This document shows, in pieces, positions 33,870 to 42,910 of a stretch of DNA of 64,000 nt. Below the pieces are notes generated by a model, which was not told where the DNA came from, ran no database searches, and saw only the letters and a list, made by a program, of their open reading frames with translations. The translations under genes and the position numbers were made by a program. Every line of letters begins with the position of its first letter. The stretch's first letter is position 1. Location: positions 1 through 64,000 of the forward strand of contig NZ_FNDX01000023.1 of assembly GCF_900099765.1 (NCBI RefSeq), given 5' to 3'. Origin of the DNA: Paenibacillus typhae. Its GTDB lineage: Bacteria; Bacillota; Bacilli; Paenibacillales; Paenibacillaceae.

Positions 33870-33916
33870 ACTGCCGGTTGCCGGCGTACCCAGGTACGGA
33901 TGGAACCGGCAGTTTT
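33870..33916 (+). terminator. Terminator of the preT operon
   Basis: ACTGCCGGTT at 33870-33879 pairs with AACCGGCAGT at 33904-33913 and TTT follows. It starts 22 bp after the last stop. Confidence 0.75.
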
Positions 33917-33949
33917 GATATGGGTTTGTGTATTAAAGACATGTTCAGG

Positions 33950-34456
33950 TTAATATAATTGCTCTTCGTACTCTTGCCGCAGGATTGACATAATCACCAT
34001 GGAGTCGAAGGTATCTCCGCGTTTTACCGCTTCCCGCAGCACTCCCTCCACTTTAAAACCAGCTGTCTCATACACATGCCGTGCTCTCAGGTTGAAATCT
34101 TTTACATCCAGCCAAAGCCGGTGTGTCTTGGTGTTCCTGAAGATCCATTCCCGGATCATGCAGACTGCTGCAGTGCCGTATCCGCGGCCTTTCGTATGAA
34201 GGACAATCCGCAGAAGACATGTGCACAGATTGGGGTCCTGCAGTCCTGTGACAATAATGTAGCCTGCCGGCTGGCCGATTTTATCCTGAATAATCAGATG
34301 CAGGACATCTTCATCAGAGATGGCCGCAGCATGCTTCTCCCTGCTCCATTGCCCAACATAACGGCAGTTGTGCTCGTCCTGCTCGGCGGTCAGTACGAAG
34401 TCGAGATCCTGCAGCGCAGTCGGCCGCAGATCTATATTTTGTGAAGTGATAAGCAT
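33950..34456 (-). CDS. GNAT-family N-acetyltransferase
   Basis: The 168-residue protein has the RimJ/RimL-type layout: NIDLRPTALQDLDFVL at the start, the acetyl-CoA loop RIVLHTKGRGYGTAAVCMI near 85-105, and RLWLDVKDFNLRARHVYETAGFKVEGVLREAV, typical of enzymes that acetylate protein N-termini, spermidine or antibiotics. The acceptor cannot be told. The ATG at 34456 has AAGGAGAGAGG upstream; the frame extends to 34564 but lacks a ribosome site there. It is monocistronic and faces the preT operon terminator. Confidence 0.85.
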   Translation of the reverse strand: MLITSQNIDLRPTALQDLDFVLTAEQDEHNCRYVGQWSREKHAAAISDEDVLHLIIQDKIGQPAGYIIVTGLQDPNLCTCLLRIVLHTKGRGYGTAAVCMIREWIFRNTKTHRLWLDVKDFNLRARHVYETAGFKVEGVLREAVKRGDTFDSMVIMSILRQEYEEQLY

Positions 34457-34676
34457 CCTTACCTCTCTCCTTATATATGAATAAGCTCGAAATATAAGAA
34501 CACAGTACATGAGATTGGCGGAAATGCCAATACACAAACAGGCTTTTCCCGCGTCCGGTGCCAAGAACGTAGAAAAGCCTGTTTCATCATGAGAAGGTTT
34601 GGTTAATTATATTAAATATACCGGGTTCGATATATGATCGATATACATTCGATATACATAAGATCTAATTGCAATA

Positions 34677-35357
34677 TTAGGCTAAGCGGTGGGCATTAAC
34701 GTTAGGACCCATGGAGTATACGGAGACCTGAGGAGTCGGAATAATGGCTACGGGTTCGGAAGTATGTACGGTGATGTCAGGAGAATAGAGGTAAACACTG
34801 TTGCCGGCTTCGGATGTTCTGATCCGGGTGAATTCATTAGCCAGGCTGATTGTTGAGGCGGATGCCAGTGTATGCTCCTTTACCCGGAGCTTGAAAGTGA
34901 CCAGTGTCTGGTCGACAGCCGGGATTTGGGTGTGCTTCGAGTTGGTTTCAACCTGGATGTCGATGCCGCGCATCGTCGAGTTCATTCCGAAATAAATACC
35001 GCCGTCGACGGGATTCATGAAATTAAACTGAAATATATTACTGACCTCGTTGCCCGGGGTGAAAGCGGAATCGCTATAGGCTGATTGTACGAGATATTCC
35101 GAGTTATCAAAAACTTCACTGTCATATTGTACTGTAAAATTCATGTAGCTGTAGCCGTGATCATTAGAAGCGAAATTCCGCAGGTTCACGAGCACAGTGA
35201 CTTCATCTCCCGGCGCATAGGCAGGCTGATCAGTTGTAACCTCGACAGTCATAGCAGGCGGCGTATTGTCTATAGTGACCTCGCGCATCATGGAGAACAT
35301 AAGGGTAAGGAAATTGGTTCCTTTAAAATATTTTTTTAAGCCTGTCCATCCGTTCAT
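34677..35357 (-). CDS. Uncharacterised beta-sandwich protein, cohesin-like
   Basis: The 226-residue protein has a short amphipathic start (GLKKYFKGTNFLTLMFSMM) but no clear signal peptide. Residues 40-160 alternate strands (VEVTTDQPAYAPGDEVTVLV, MNFTVQYDSEVFDNSEYL, LVTFKLRVKEHTL), recalling cohesin-type or invasin-type immunoglobulin-like folds, where YDS/YDP marks a central strand. The ATG at 35357 has GGAGG 8 nt upstream. It lies 263 bp downstream of the response-regulator gene, on the same strand, past a terminator, so it is its own unit. It may be a target of the adjacent two-component system; that is inference. Confidence 0.65.
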   Translation of the reverse strand: MNGWTGLKKYFKGTNFLTLMFSMMREVTIDNTPPAMTVEVTTDQPAYAPGDEVTVLVNLRNFASNDHGYSYMNFTVQYDSEVFDNSEYLVQSAYSDSAFTPGNEVSNIFQFNFMNPVDGGIYFGMNSTMRGIDIQVETNSKHTQIPAVDQTLVTFKLRVKEHTLASASTISLANEFTRIRTSEAGNSVYLYSPDITVHTSEPVAIIPTPQVSVYSMGPNVNAHRLA

Positions 35358-35511
35358 TGTAACAACCTCCATATACTCGTTTGATACTATACGGTGTGTA
35401 ATCGTTGCTGTGTACATCAATGGTACTATTTGCCACTGATAAAACACTGATAAAAAGTCGAAGTGTGACGGAAAAAATCGAAATGAGAGCGCTTTATTAC
35501 GGAAAATAGCG

Positions 35512-35551
35512 AAAAAAATAACCTGGCAGGCTGCTGCCGGGTTATTTTTTT
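35512..35551 (-). terminator. Terminator after the response-regulator gene
   Basis: AATAACCTGGCAG pairs with CTGCCGGGTTATT and A/T runs of six or more flank it, so it can work both ways. On the minus strand it ends the kinase-regulator operon. Confidence 0.88.
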
Positions 35552-35619
35552 GTTGCTTATATATCTCCAAATTCACTTTACCGCATCCTGCTGCGGCCGA
35601 TCTGCCTGATTGTGAAAGA

Positions 35620-36714
35620 TTAGGTTCCGAGACGCTTATATGCTTCAAGGAACCACTCCGGGAGCTCCCCGCCCATTTCGTTCCTGTAGGATTCACGGAA
35701 CTGGGTGAAGCGCCGCTGGGCGCGTAAAGGCTTGCCGATTTCGTAATAGAGCGAGATGATCTGCAGGGCATAGCTTTCCTCCAGCGGTTCAAGCTCGGCC
35801 AGGCGCAGGGCATATTCCTCTGCCTCATATTGGCGTCCTGTCTGGATAAGCCCGAGTGTCAGCTGCTCCAGCAGCTTCAGATACAGCTGGCGGTATTTGT
35901 CCCTGGCCGAATAAATCCACAGGCTGTCCAGAGACTGCAGCAGCTCGCCCGTATAAAGAGAGGAGGCATCCCGCATACGCTCCAGATCGTTATCCTGCAG
36001 CGCTGCAAGAGCTGCTTCCTGAAACCGTTCCGCATCTCCTTCGATGCCCTTGGCTTCCAGCCGGTAATTTTCCCGGTCCGAGGTCAGCTCGATGTTGTCG
36101 CCCAGATCGGCATTTTTTAAGGTTTTGCGGATCTGATAGATGGTGGTATGCAGATACTGCTTGCCTTTCTCATAATTCCACTGCGGAAAAACATCGTTCA
36201 GGATGACACTGACGCTGCCTTGCCTATGTATCCACAGATAAGCGAATAATTCCTCTGCCTTGTGCGTGCTCCACTTAACAACGCCAAGGGGCCCGGTTAA
36301 GGTATGGCCGCCCAGGTACTGAAAGCTTGCGCTCGCGCTTGGGGCCCCCGGCTGTCCGGACTGTGCCCGCCTGGACAGAAACTTGGACCAGGCTTTGCGC
36401 AGGCGGGGCGGGTCTACAGGCTTCAGCAGATAATCCGCCGCCGAGAGGTCGAAGGCTTCCACAGCATAGCTGCGGTAGGCAGTCACGAATACGATCTCCG
36501 TATCCGGTGAGAACGGCAGCAGATTCTCTGCAAAGGCAAGCCCGGACAGCTCGGGCATTTGAATATCCAGAAAGATCAGATCCGGCTTCTGCTCGGCGGC
36601 GGCCGTGAAGGCCTCCCGGGGATTATCAAAGACATGGATTGAAGCAATGTTCTCACATTGCTGCAGCAGCTCGCGCATCTGTTCCAGCGCCGGCCATTCA
36701 TCATCTACAACCAT
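35620..36714 (-). CDS. Response regulator with REC and SARP-type (BTAD) output
   Basis: The 364-residue regulator has a receiver domain (acidic pair DDE at 4-6, phospho-Asp50 in LIFLDIQMPELSG, Lys in LLKPVDPP), then a winged-helix DNA-binding domain (WSTHKAEELFAYLWIHRQGSVSV, YLHTTIYQIRKTLK) and a bacterial transcriptional activation domain of helical repeats to the end. It would be phosphorylated by the kinase encoded just upstream. The ATG at 36714 leaves the receiver unusually short. A CTG at 36729, overlapping the kinase stop (CTGA) and preceded by GATGAGG, would give the expected N-terminus LNYSVMVVDDE. Confidence 0.88.
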   Translation of the reverse strand: MVVDDEWPALEQMRELLQQCENIASIHVFDNPREAFTAAAEQKPDLIFLDIQMPELSGLAFAENLLPFSPDTEIVFVTAYRSYAVEAFDLSAADYLLKPVDPPRLRKAWSKFLSRRAQSGQPGAPSASASFQYLGGHTLTGPLGVVKWSTHKAEELFAYLWIHRQGSVSVILNDVFPQWNYEKGKQYLHTTIYQIRKTLKNADLGDNIELTSDRENYRLEAKGIEGDAERFQEAALAALQDNDLERMRDASSLYTGELLQSLDSLWIYSARDKYRQLYLKLLEQLTLGLIQTGRQYEAEEYALRLAELEPLEESYALQIISLYYEIGKPLRAQRRFTQFRESYRNEMGGELPEWFLEAYKRLGT

Positions 36715-36725
36715 TACAGAATAAT

Positions 36726-39700
36726 TCAGGAGACCTCATCCTTCCACGGTATTCTTATAAGTACTTCAATTCCCCCGTCCTGGCCGCGGGTAAGCAGCAG
36801 CGGGTGGCCGAATTGCTTCAGCAGCCTGCGGTTAATATTTTTAAGCCCGATCCCTGTTCCCTGACGCGGCGAAGAACGGTAGTCGTCCTGCATCCAGTAA
36901 GCCAGCTGCTCGTCGCTCATGCCCTTGCCGTTATCGGCGACGGTAATCACAATATTTCCGCCCTGCCGGCTGGTGGTAAGGACCAGGGTGCCCCCTCCTA
37001 TTTTCTCCATTAGCCCGTGGCGGACAGCGTTTTCGACAATCGGCTGAACGATCAGCGGGGGCAGCATGAATTCAGAGACCTCGATATTGTACTGCACACT
37101 CAGCCGCTTGCCGAAACGGGCCTGCTCCAGCGACAGGTAGGCTTCAATCAGCTCCAGCTCCTTCTCGAAGGGGATCGCCGTTTCCTGGTTGCTGAAATCA
37201 AAGCTTCCCCTTAAAAAGTGGCTGAGATCGTACAGCAGCTGCCTCGTTTTCTCATTGTCCCTTGTACTCATCCAGATGATCGTGTTAATGGCGTTATAAA
37301 GGAAGTGGGGCTTGATCTGGGCACGCAGCATGGCTATTTCCGAACTGAGCCGCTCGGCGACCGACCTTCTCAGATCAACCAGAGTTTTGACACGTCCCTT
37401 CAAATCGCTCCAGGCATAGGGTTTATGGATAAAATCGTTGGCTCCGGCCCGGAAGGCTGACTCGTTAAAATGGAGCTGCTGTCCGGCGGTGGCCATGAGA
37501 ACAGGCAGATCCAGCGGGCTGAAGGTTTTGCGGATGATTCTGCAAAGCTCCAGCCCCGACATTTCCGGCATCATGACATCAATGATGCAGAGGTCGAAAT
37601 TGCGGTCCTCCGCCAGAAGGGCAAGCGCCTCTTTGCCGCTGCGGATACTGGTGATCGTATAGTTCTCCAGTGACAGCAGGTTGGTTAGCGCCTTGAGGTT
37701 GGCATAATCATCATCTACTATCAGGATACGCGGGGAATCCCCGCCGGCTTCGCCTCCCCCGTTATATTGCGGCAGCGGGATGGCGGGGTACTTCCAGTCA
37801 TCCTCAAAAGCTTCCGGAGGCGGCTTTACCGGTGTAAGCAGCAGCTCGCGGCTTTCGGGCTCTGCTGTTGCCGGCGCAGGCTGGCTGACAGGAATGGCAA
37901 AGGTAAAGGTGCTTCCCCGTCCGGGCGCAGATTTGACCTTAATGCTGCCTCCGTGCAGCTCGACAAGCTTGCGGGTGATGGCCAGACCCAGGCCGAGCCC
38001 GCCGCTCTCCAGCGAGTCCGCTTCATTGACCTGCTCATAGTCGCGGAATATACTCTCCAGACGCTCCGGGGGGATTCCTCTGCCCGTATCGGTCACGGAG
38101 ATGGAGATGACATCCTCCCGCCGCTCCGCTTCGAATACCACGCTGCCGCGGTCAGTGAATTTGAGGGCGTTGTCGAGCAGGTTGTACAGGATCTGCATTA
38201 GCCGGTGCTCGTCTGCCTCAATCTGATAGACCCCCGGCGGGATGCGGTTCTTGATTCGGATATCCTCCTTGATATTCAGGAACTGGAACACCTCAATCAC
38301 GATATTGGCGATTCCCTGAATGTCGACCTGCTTCCAGTGGAGTGTGATCCGCTCCCGCTTGATCTGCTCATAATCGAGGATATCTCTGACCATGAACGCC
38401 AGCCGTCTGCCGGTACCGAGAATCAGGCGCATATCCTCGCGCTGTGAGGAGCTGAGTGACCCTCCGCTGCCTTCGTAGAGAGATAATGAAATGTTGATAA
38501 TGGCATTCAGCGGTGTCCGCAGCTCATTGGAGGTTTTCAGCAGGAATTCATCCTTGTCCCTGTCCTTTCGGGCAAGCTGGTGGGACAGCTGCTTGATAGT
38601 CTCATAGGCATGGGCATGCCGCGCGGAGAGAAACAGGCCCTCAGCCAGTATGAAAATGGGGCCGGAAACCGGCGGTATGGAATAGAAGCCTGTGCCCAGC
38701 ACCAGGTTACTGGTCAGCGAGAGTGTAAATATAATGGCGGCGATTGCACCGATCAGCAAATAAAAGGAGCCGATTTCTTTCTTAAGTACAGCGCGGAGCA
38801 TCACATAAAAGGTATAGATTATTGATATTAAGCTGAAGATTAGCAATATACTGGACGCCCGTGAGTAAAGCCGGATTGAGCTTACGAGTGTCAGGAGAAA
38901 GAACCCGATAGAGTAGGTGAACGTAATCCGCTGGAATATCCTTGAATACAGGGCAGGGAACAAAGTGTAGGTATAGCCGGCAACAAAGGAGAAGCCGATT
39001 ACGCCAGATATCAGCTGCAGTTTGCTGAACCACTCATATGAGATAGAAGGAGACAGGTCAAACAGCAGCTTTTCGCTGTGGGTGAGCATATATAAGACAA
39101 TCGTAAAGCAGTACATCGCCAGCTGGAACGATGAGTAGTCCTCTTTACGCTGCAATCCCTGACCCAGGAAATAGACGCTGATAAAAGCGAAGCCGGCCAC
39201 AAGCATCATATCGTAGACGCTGTTCCGCTTGTCCAGTGCCTGAACAGCCTCCGGCGTTCCGATCCGGATGGATTCAGCGATTCCGCCGCTGTCGTAAGTG
39301 AAGTTGGAGGCATGGATAACAATTTCAGCACGCCCGCTAACGCTCGGAGAGGTGACTGAATAGGGCTGATTGCGGGGCTCCGTGGTGTTCAGTGTCTGTC
39401 CCGGAATGCCGCTGCCTCCCGACGGCTTGCCGTTTATAAAGAGCTGGCTGGCATTGCGGATATTGTTCACCTTGAGCGCAAAGGATTCGTTGTCCGCCGG
39501 CAGCAGCAGTTGCAGGCGGTAGGTGGCAAAGCCATAGCGGCCGTAATCCCTTTGCGTCCATGTCTTCCAGCTTCCCGGCACAGAAATGTAGCTTATACCT
39601 TCTGCCCGGCTGGTGTTTGCAGGATCAAGCAGCTGATTCCAGTAAAACTCCCACTTGCCGTCCAGCGTAAAGGTTGAATCTTTATCAAAAGTGCAGGCGG

Positions 39701-39845
39701 ACAAATCAATCATGCCGGGCTTTACTGCTGCACATGAATCGCTGTTGCTGCTCAGCAGGGGATATGCTGCGGTTGCTGCGAGCAGGCAGATACAGAGAAA
39801 GCCAAGGGTTCTCGTAGCCAGCAGCCTGAAATCAAACAGTTTCAT
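36726..39845 (-). CDS. Hybrid sensor kinase with degenerate HisKA and C-terminal LytS-type module
   Basis: The 1039-residue protein has an N-terminal membrane anchor, an extracellular jelly-roll sensor (about 45-190, 7TMR-DISM type: FTLDGKWEFYWNQLL), seven membrane helices (about 205-400), HisKA and HATPase (about 425-660), a receiver with phospho-Asp756 in LCIIDVMMPEMSG, and a second histidine-kinase module with QIKPHFLYN (His847) plus HATPase to the end. In the HisKA box the usual H-E-L-R-T-P reads N-E-L-R-T-P: codon 38526-38528 is AAT (Asn440). The first ATPase still has its N, G1 and G2 motifs (NLLDNALKF, DTGRGIP, GLGLGLAI). Phosphoryl transfer should therefore start at His847. The regulator gene follows directly. 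Confidence 0.9.
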   Translation of the reverse strand: MKLFDFRLLATRTLGFLCICLLAATAAYPLLSSNSDSCAAVKPGMIDLSACTFDKDSTFTLDGKWEFYWNQLLDPANTSRAEGISYISVPGSWKTWTQRDYGRYGFATYRLQLLLPADNESFALKVNNIRNASQLFINGKPSGGSGIPGQTLNTTEPRNQPYSVTSPSVSGRAEIVIHASNFTYDSGGIAESIRIGTPEAVQALDKRNSVYDMMLVAGFAFISVYFLGQGLQRKEDYSSFQLAMYCFTIVLYMLTHSEKLLFDLSPSISYEWFSKLQLISGVIGFSFVAGYTYTLFPALYSRIFQRITFTYSIGFFLLTLVSSIRLYSRASSILLIFSLISIIYTFYVMLRAVLKKEIGSFYLLIGAIAAIIFTLSLTSNLVLGTGFYSIPPVSGPIFILAEGLFLSARHAHAYETIKQLSHQLARKDRDKDEFLLKTSNELRTPLNAIINISLSLYEGSGGSLSSSQREDMRLILGTGRRLAFMVRDILDYEQIKRERITLHWKQVDIQGIANIVIEVFQFLNIKEDIRIKNRIPPGVYQIEADEHRLMQILYNLLDNALKFTDRGSVVFEAERREDVISISVTDTGRGIPPERLESIFRDYEQVNEADSLESGGLGLGLAITRKLVELHGGSIKVKSAPGRGSTFTFAIPVSQPAPATAEPESRELLLTPVKPPPEAFEDDWKYPAIPLPQYNGGGEAGGDSPRILIVDDDYANLKALTNLLSLENYTITSIRSGKEALALLAEDRNFDLCIIDVMMPEMSGLELCRIIRKTFSPLDLPVLMATAGQQLHFNESAFRAGANDFIHKPYAWSDLKGRVKTLVDLRRSVAERLSSEIAMLRAQIKPHFLYNAINTIIWMSTRDNEKTRQLLYDLSHFLRGSFDFSNQETAIPFEKELELIEAYLSLEQARFGKRLSVQYNIEVSEFMLPPLIVQPIVENAVRHGLMEKIGGGTLVLTTSRQGGNIVITVADNGKGMSDEQLAYWMQDDYRSSPRQGTGIGLKNINRRLLKQFGHPLLLTRGQDGGIEVLIRIPWKDEVS

Positions 39846-40023
39846 ACAGACCTCACTTCGTAGGCTGGAACTTTTTCGTAAAATTCCGCATCAATTCGTC
39901 AATAATTTCATCATAGCCCTGCCAGCTTCTGCTTGTCCAGTCACAAGCGTCCGGTAAAGAGTTATTGTATAATTGAGGCTCATGGTTCGAGAAATTTTGA
40001 GTATGGTGAGGAGAGGGCAAGTG

Positions 40024-40644
40024 ATGTACTTATTGGATATATCGTCATGGCTGACGGAGGAGCGGCTCCGGGCGCTGCTGGAGCAATACAGGACGCTCGG
40101 GCCGCTGCCCGGAATTGGGCTGACCTTTATGAAATCCTTCGTTCCGCCGCTGCCGACCATTGCCATTGTAGGCTTGAACGGGGCGGTATACGGCTTATGG
40201 CTTGGCTTCTTATATTCCTGGCTGGGACTGGTAGCAGGCTGTGCGGCGACCTTTCTGATCATCCGGAAGATCGCCTCGCATCCCTACCTGCAAAAGTGGG
40301 CCCGCCGGCCCAAGGTAGCCAGAAGCATGATCTGGGTGCGCCAGAGCGGCTTCAGTTATGTTTTTCTGCTCAGCCTGTTTCCGGTTGGCCCGTTTGTCGT
40401 CATCAATATGGCCGCGGGGCTGGCCGGAATGCGCCTGCGCTCCTATCTGCTGGCCATTGGTGCAGGCAAAGCGATTATGGTGTTCGCCGTGTCCTATATC
40501 GGCAATGATGTTCAGCGGTTTATCCGTAATCCGTGGGAGATTATCTATGTGCTGCTGTTTATCGGTCTCTCATTATGGTGTGTGAAAACAATCGAAACCC
40601 GGTTTGCCCGGGCGGCGGGGGGAGATCCGTTACACCATGAATAG
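40024..40644 (+). CDS. TVP38/TMEM64-family (VTT/DedA-like) membrane protein
   Basis: The 206-residue protein has about five hydrophobic segments with the VTT-domain signature: FMKSFVPPLPTIAIVGLNGAVYG with the Phe/Pro-rich re-entrant loop, LGLVAGCAATFLIIRKI, and LLSLFPVGPFVVINMAAGLAGMRLRSYLLAIGAGK. Such proteins are linked to lipid scrambling or undecaprenyl carrier recycling; the exact role here is open. AGGAGAGGG lies before the ATG at 40024; the frame extends to 39973 without support. The 3' end overlaps the convergent desulfurase-like gene by 15 bp. Confidence 0.85.
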   Translation: MYLLDISSWLTEERLRALLEQYRTLGPLPGIGLTFMKSFVPPLPTIAIVGLNGAVYGLWLGFLYSWLGLVAGCAATFLIIRKIASHPYLQKWARRPKVARSMIWVRQSGFSYVFLLSLFPVGPFVVINMAAGLAGMRLRSYLLAIGAGKAIMVFAVSYIGNDVQRFIRNPWEIIYVLLFIGLSLWCVKTIETRFARAAGGDPLHHE

Positions 40645-42216
40645 GCGGCGGATTGCAGATTCTGTCTCTGTCTGGCCAGAGTGGTGGAGCCAGCTGTTCG
40701 TAGCACCGCTGTAGCTGTAATCCTGCCCCCACTCCATTCCGCGGACAGTGATATTCTGAACAGCTTCTATGATGGAGTCGACTTCAGCTTCGCTCATAAT
40801 GGGGTGCAGGGAGATGCGGACCCAGCCCGGCTTGGAGGACTGGTCACCGGCATGCAGATCCTGGACAATCAGCTCGGACTGCTTACGGTCAAGCCCCAGC
40901 AGATAATGACCATAGGGGCCGGCGCAGGAGCAGCCGCCTCGCGCCTGGATGCCAAAGCGGTCATTTAGCAGCCTTACGGCGAGATTGTAATGGATATCCT
41001 GCAGGGTGAACGATACGATGCCATGACGCTCTGTCTGTCCGCCAGCGAGGATAGAGCAGCCGGGAATCCGGCCAAGTCCGGACAGGAGCCGCAGGCACAG
41101 CTCCTGCTCCCGCAGCCTCATCCATTCCCCGCTGCCGTTCATCCGCTCCTTCAGCTTTATACAGAGCGCGGTGCGGATCGCCTGCATGAACCCCGGTGTC
41201 CCTCCGTCTTCACGTACCTCCACGTCAGCGATGTAGCGCCGGCCGCCCCAGGGGTTGACCCACACCACAGTTCCGCCTCCGGGTTCATCGGGCAGCCTGC
41301 CGCAGCAGAGCCCGGCGTCAAAGAGCAGGACTCCGCCGGTACCGGGACCGCCGAGAAATTTATGCGGAGAGAAAAAAACAGCGTCGAGCTTCTCCAGCGG
41401 CGAGGCGGGGTGCATATCAATAGCCGTATAAGGTGCGCTCGCGGCAAAGTCAATAAAGCAGAGACCCCCGTGACGGTGCATGGCCGCGGCCAGTTTGGCG
41501 TAGGGGGTCTCAATTCCGGTTACGTTGGAGCAGGCGGTAAAGGAGCCGATCTTGAAACGGCGGTTCCGGTAATGGAAGAGCAGCTCTTCCAGGGCAGCCG
41601 GGTTTATGTTGCCGTCCGCTCCGGCAGGGACTGTAATGACATCCCCGATTCCCTCGTGCCAGGGCAGCAGGTTGGAATGATGCTCCATATGACTGACAAA
41701 GATGACCGGGCGTTCCTCCGGCGGACAATGGAAGCTCTGGCGCTGCCACTCGGGCAGCTTCAGGCCCATCAGCCGCTGCAGCTTGTTGACCGCGCCGGTT
41801 GTGCCGTTGCCGCAGAAGAGCAGAACATCCTCTGGTCCTGCATGAACATGCTGTCTGATGATGCTGCGCGCCTCATTGTAAGCCATTGTCATCGTCAGCC
41901 CGGTGCTGTTGGAATCGGTATGCGGATTGCTGACATAAGGGCCGAAAGATTCCTGGATCTGGCGCTCGATCGGCTCATATAGGCGCCCGCTGGCCGTCCA
42001 GTCAGCGTAAATCAGCGGCTTGCGCCCAAAGGGTGTCGTGATTTGATGGCGGATGCCGATCGTATGCTCGCGAAATGCGGTGAAATGTGCCGCAAGCGAA
42101 GCCGGGGCCTCCTTGGGGAAGGCAGGGTTGATGGTTAGCACGGGCAATCCCTCCAGCCGGTTATTTCTGGCTGACACCGCTGCCGGCTGTTTCCTGGTAG
42201 ATTCCGGCTGTGTCAT
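40630..42216 (-). CDS. Class V PLP-dependent enzyme, cysteine desulfurase-like
   Basis: The 528-residue protein is longer than the usual 400-residue SufS/CsdA. It has the PLP pocket (SHMEHHSNLLPW, FIDFAASAPYTAIDM), Schiff-base Lys286 in FFSPHKFLGGPGT, and a Cys-rich loop RGGCSCAGPYGHY (Cys429, Cys431) where desulfurases hold the persulfide cysteine. It could mobilise sulfur from cysteine or act on another beta-substituted amino acid. A DsrE-family gene ends 54 bp upstream on the same strand, so an operon passing sulfur between the two proteins is possible. The N-terminal 50 residues and C-terminal 40 are extra to the core. Confidence 0.82.
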   Translation of the reverse strand: MTQPESTRKQPAAVSARNNRLEGLPVLTINPAFPKEAPASLAAHFTAFREHTIGIRHQITTPFGRKPLIYADWTASGRLYEPIERQIQESFGPYVSNPHTDSNSTGLTMTMAYNEARSIIRQHVHAGPEDVLLFCGNGTTGAVNKLQRLMGLKLPEWQRQSFHCPPEERPVIFVSHMEHHSNLLPWHEGIGDVITVPAGADGNINPAALEELLFHYRNRRFKIGSFTACSNVTGIETPYAKLAAAMHRHGGLCFIDFAASAPYTAIDMHPASPLEKLDAVFFSPHKFLGGPGTGGVLLFDAGLCCGRLPDEPGGGTVVWVNPWGGRRYIADVEVREDGGTPGFMQAIRTALCIKLKERMNGSGEWMRLREQELCLRLLSGLGRIPGCSILAGGQTERHGIVSFTLQDIHYNLAVRLLNDRFGIQARGGCSCAGPYGHYLLGLDRKQSELIVQDLHAGDQSSKPGWVRISLHPIMSEAEVDSIIEAVQNITVRGMEWGQDYSYSGATNSWLHHSGQTETESAIRRLFMV

Positions 42217-42270
42217 TATGGCTCAGTATATGCCCGGTGCAGGAAATAGGTTAAAGCCCATGCAGATTAT

Positions 42271-42747
42271 CTAGATAAAGAGCTGCATGTCACTCTCCAG
42301 CGCATCCTTCAGGTAAGCCGAGGCATCCATAATTTCAACCTCCGGAAGCAGCTCTTCGGGCTTGAATCCCATGATCTCTACAGACAGCTTGCAGGCATAG
42401 AATTTGATGTTCTTTTTACGGGCGCCTTTGAGGAAGTGAATCAGCTTGGGTGCGTTATTGTCCTCCATCATCTCCTCCAGCATCATCCGGCCCAGGCCGC
42501 TGAAATTCATATGCGAGAGCGGCAGCTGCTGCGGCCCCTTGGGGGTAAAGACATCCATCAGCTTTTCGTAGACCGTCTTGTCCTCCAGGGTCATTTTTTC
42601 CGGATCGCGTACCAGAAACAATCCCCAAAAAGCAAAAAACATCGTGACCTCAACCTCAATATCCCGCGCTGCATTAGCCAGAATCAGTCCGGCCATTGCC
42701 TTATCATATTCGCCGCTGAACATCAGCAGATTTAGTTTTTTGTCCAT
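42271..42747 (-). CDS. DsrE/DsrF-family protein
   Basis: The 158-residue protein starts KKLNLLMFSGEYDKAMAGLILANAA, the phosphate-like loop and first helix of the DsrE fold, then VEVTMFFAFWGLFLVRD, and has Cys119 in IKFYACKLSVEIMG at the site where sulfur-carrier relatives (TusD/DsrE) hold a persulfide. It may be a sulfur-relay partner of the desulfurase-like enzyme encoded 54 bp downstream. GGAGG lies 9 nt before the ATG at 42747. The frame extends to 42969 but overlaps the terminator of the next gene, so the shorter start is used. Confidence 0.83.
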   Translation of the reverse strand: MDKKLNLLMFSGEYDKAMAGLILANAARDIEVEVTMFFAFWGLFLVRDPEKMTLEDKTVYEKLMDVFTPKGPQQLPLSHMNFSGLGRMMLEEMMEDNNAPKLIHFLKGARKKNIKFYACKLSVEIMGFKPEELLPEVEIMDASAYLKDALESDMQLFI

Positions 42748-42868
42748 CTTTGTGTACCTCCGCCATTTCAGGATGCGGTTAGTATGCTTGCAGCGGCTGC
42801 GGTGTATGCCTGCTGTCACAAAGATGTACTTGTAGGCCCCCCCGTTCCCCCGCGTGTAGGCAGCAACG

Positions 42869-42893
42869 AAAAAAAGCCCCCGGTTGGGAGCTT
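42869..42893 (-). terminator. Terminator after the small membrane protein gene
   Basis: On the minus strand AAGCTCCC-AACC-GGGGGCTT is followed by TTTTT. It lies 18 bp past the stop at 42911. Confidence 0.85.
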
Positions 42894-42910
42894 GCAATGC
42901 ATGGCAATAA

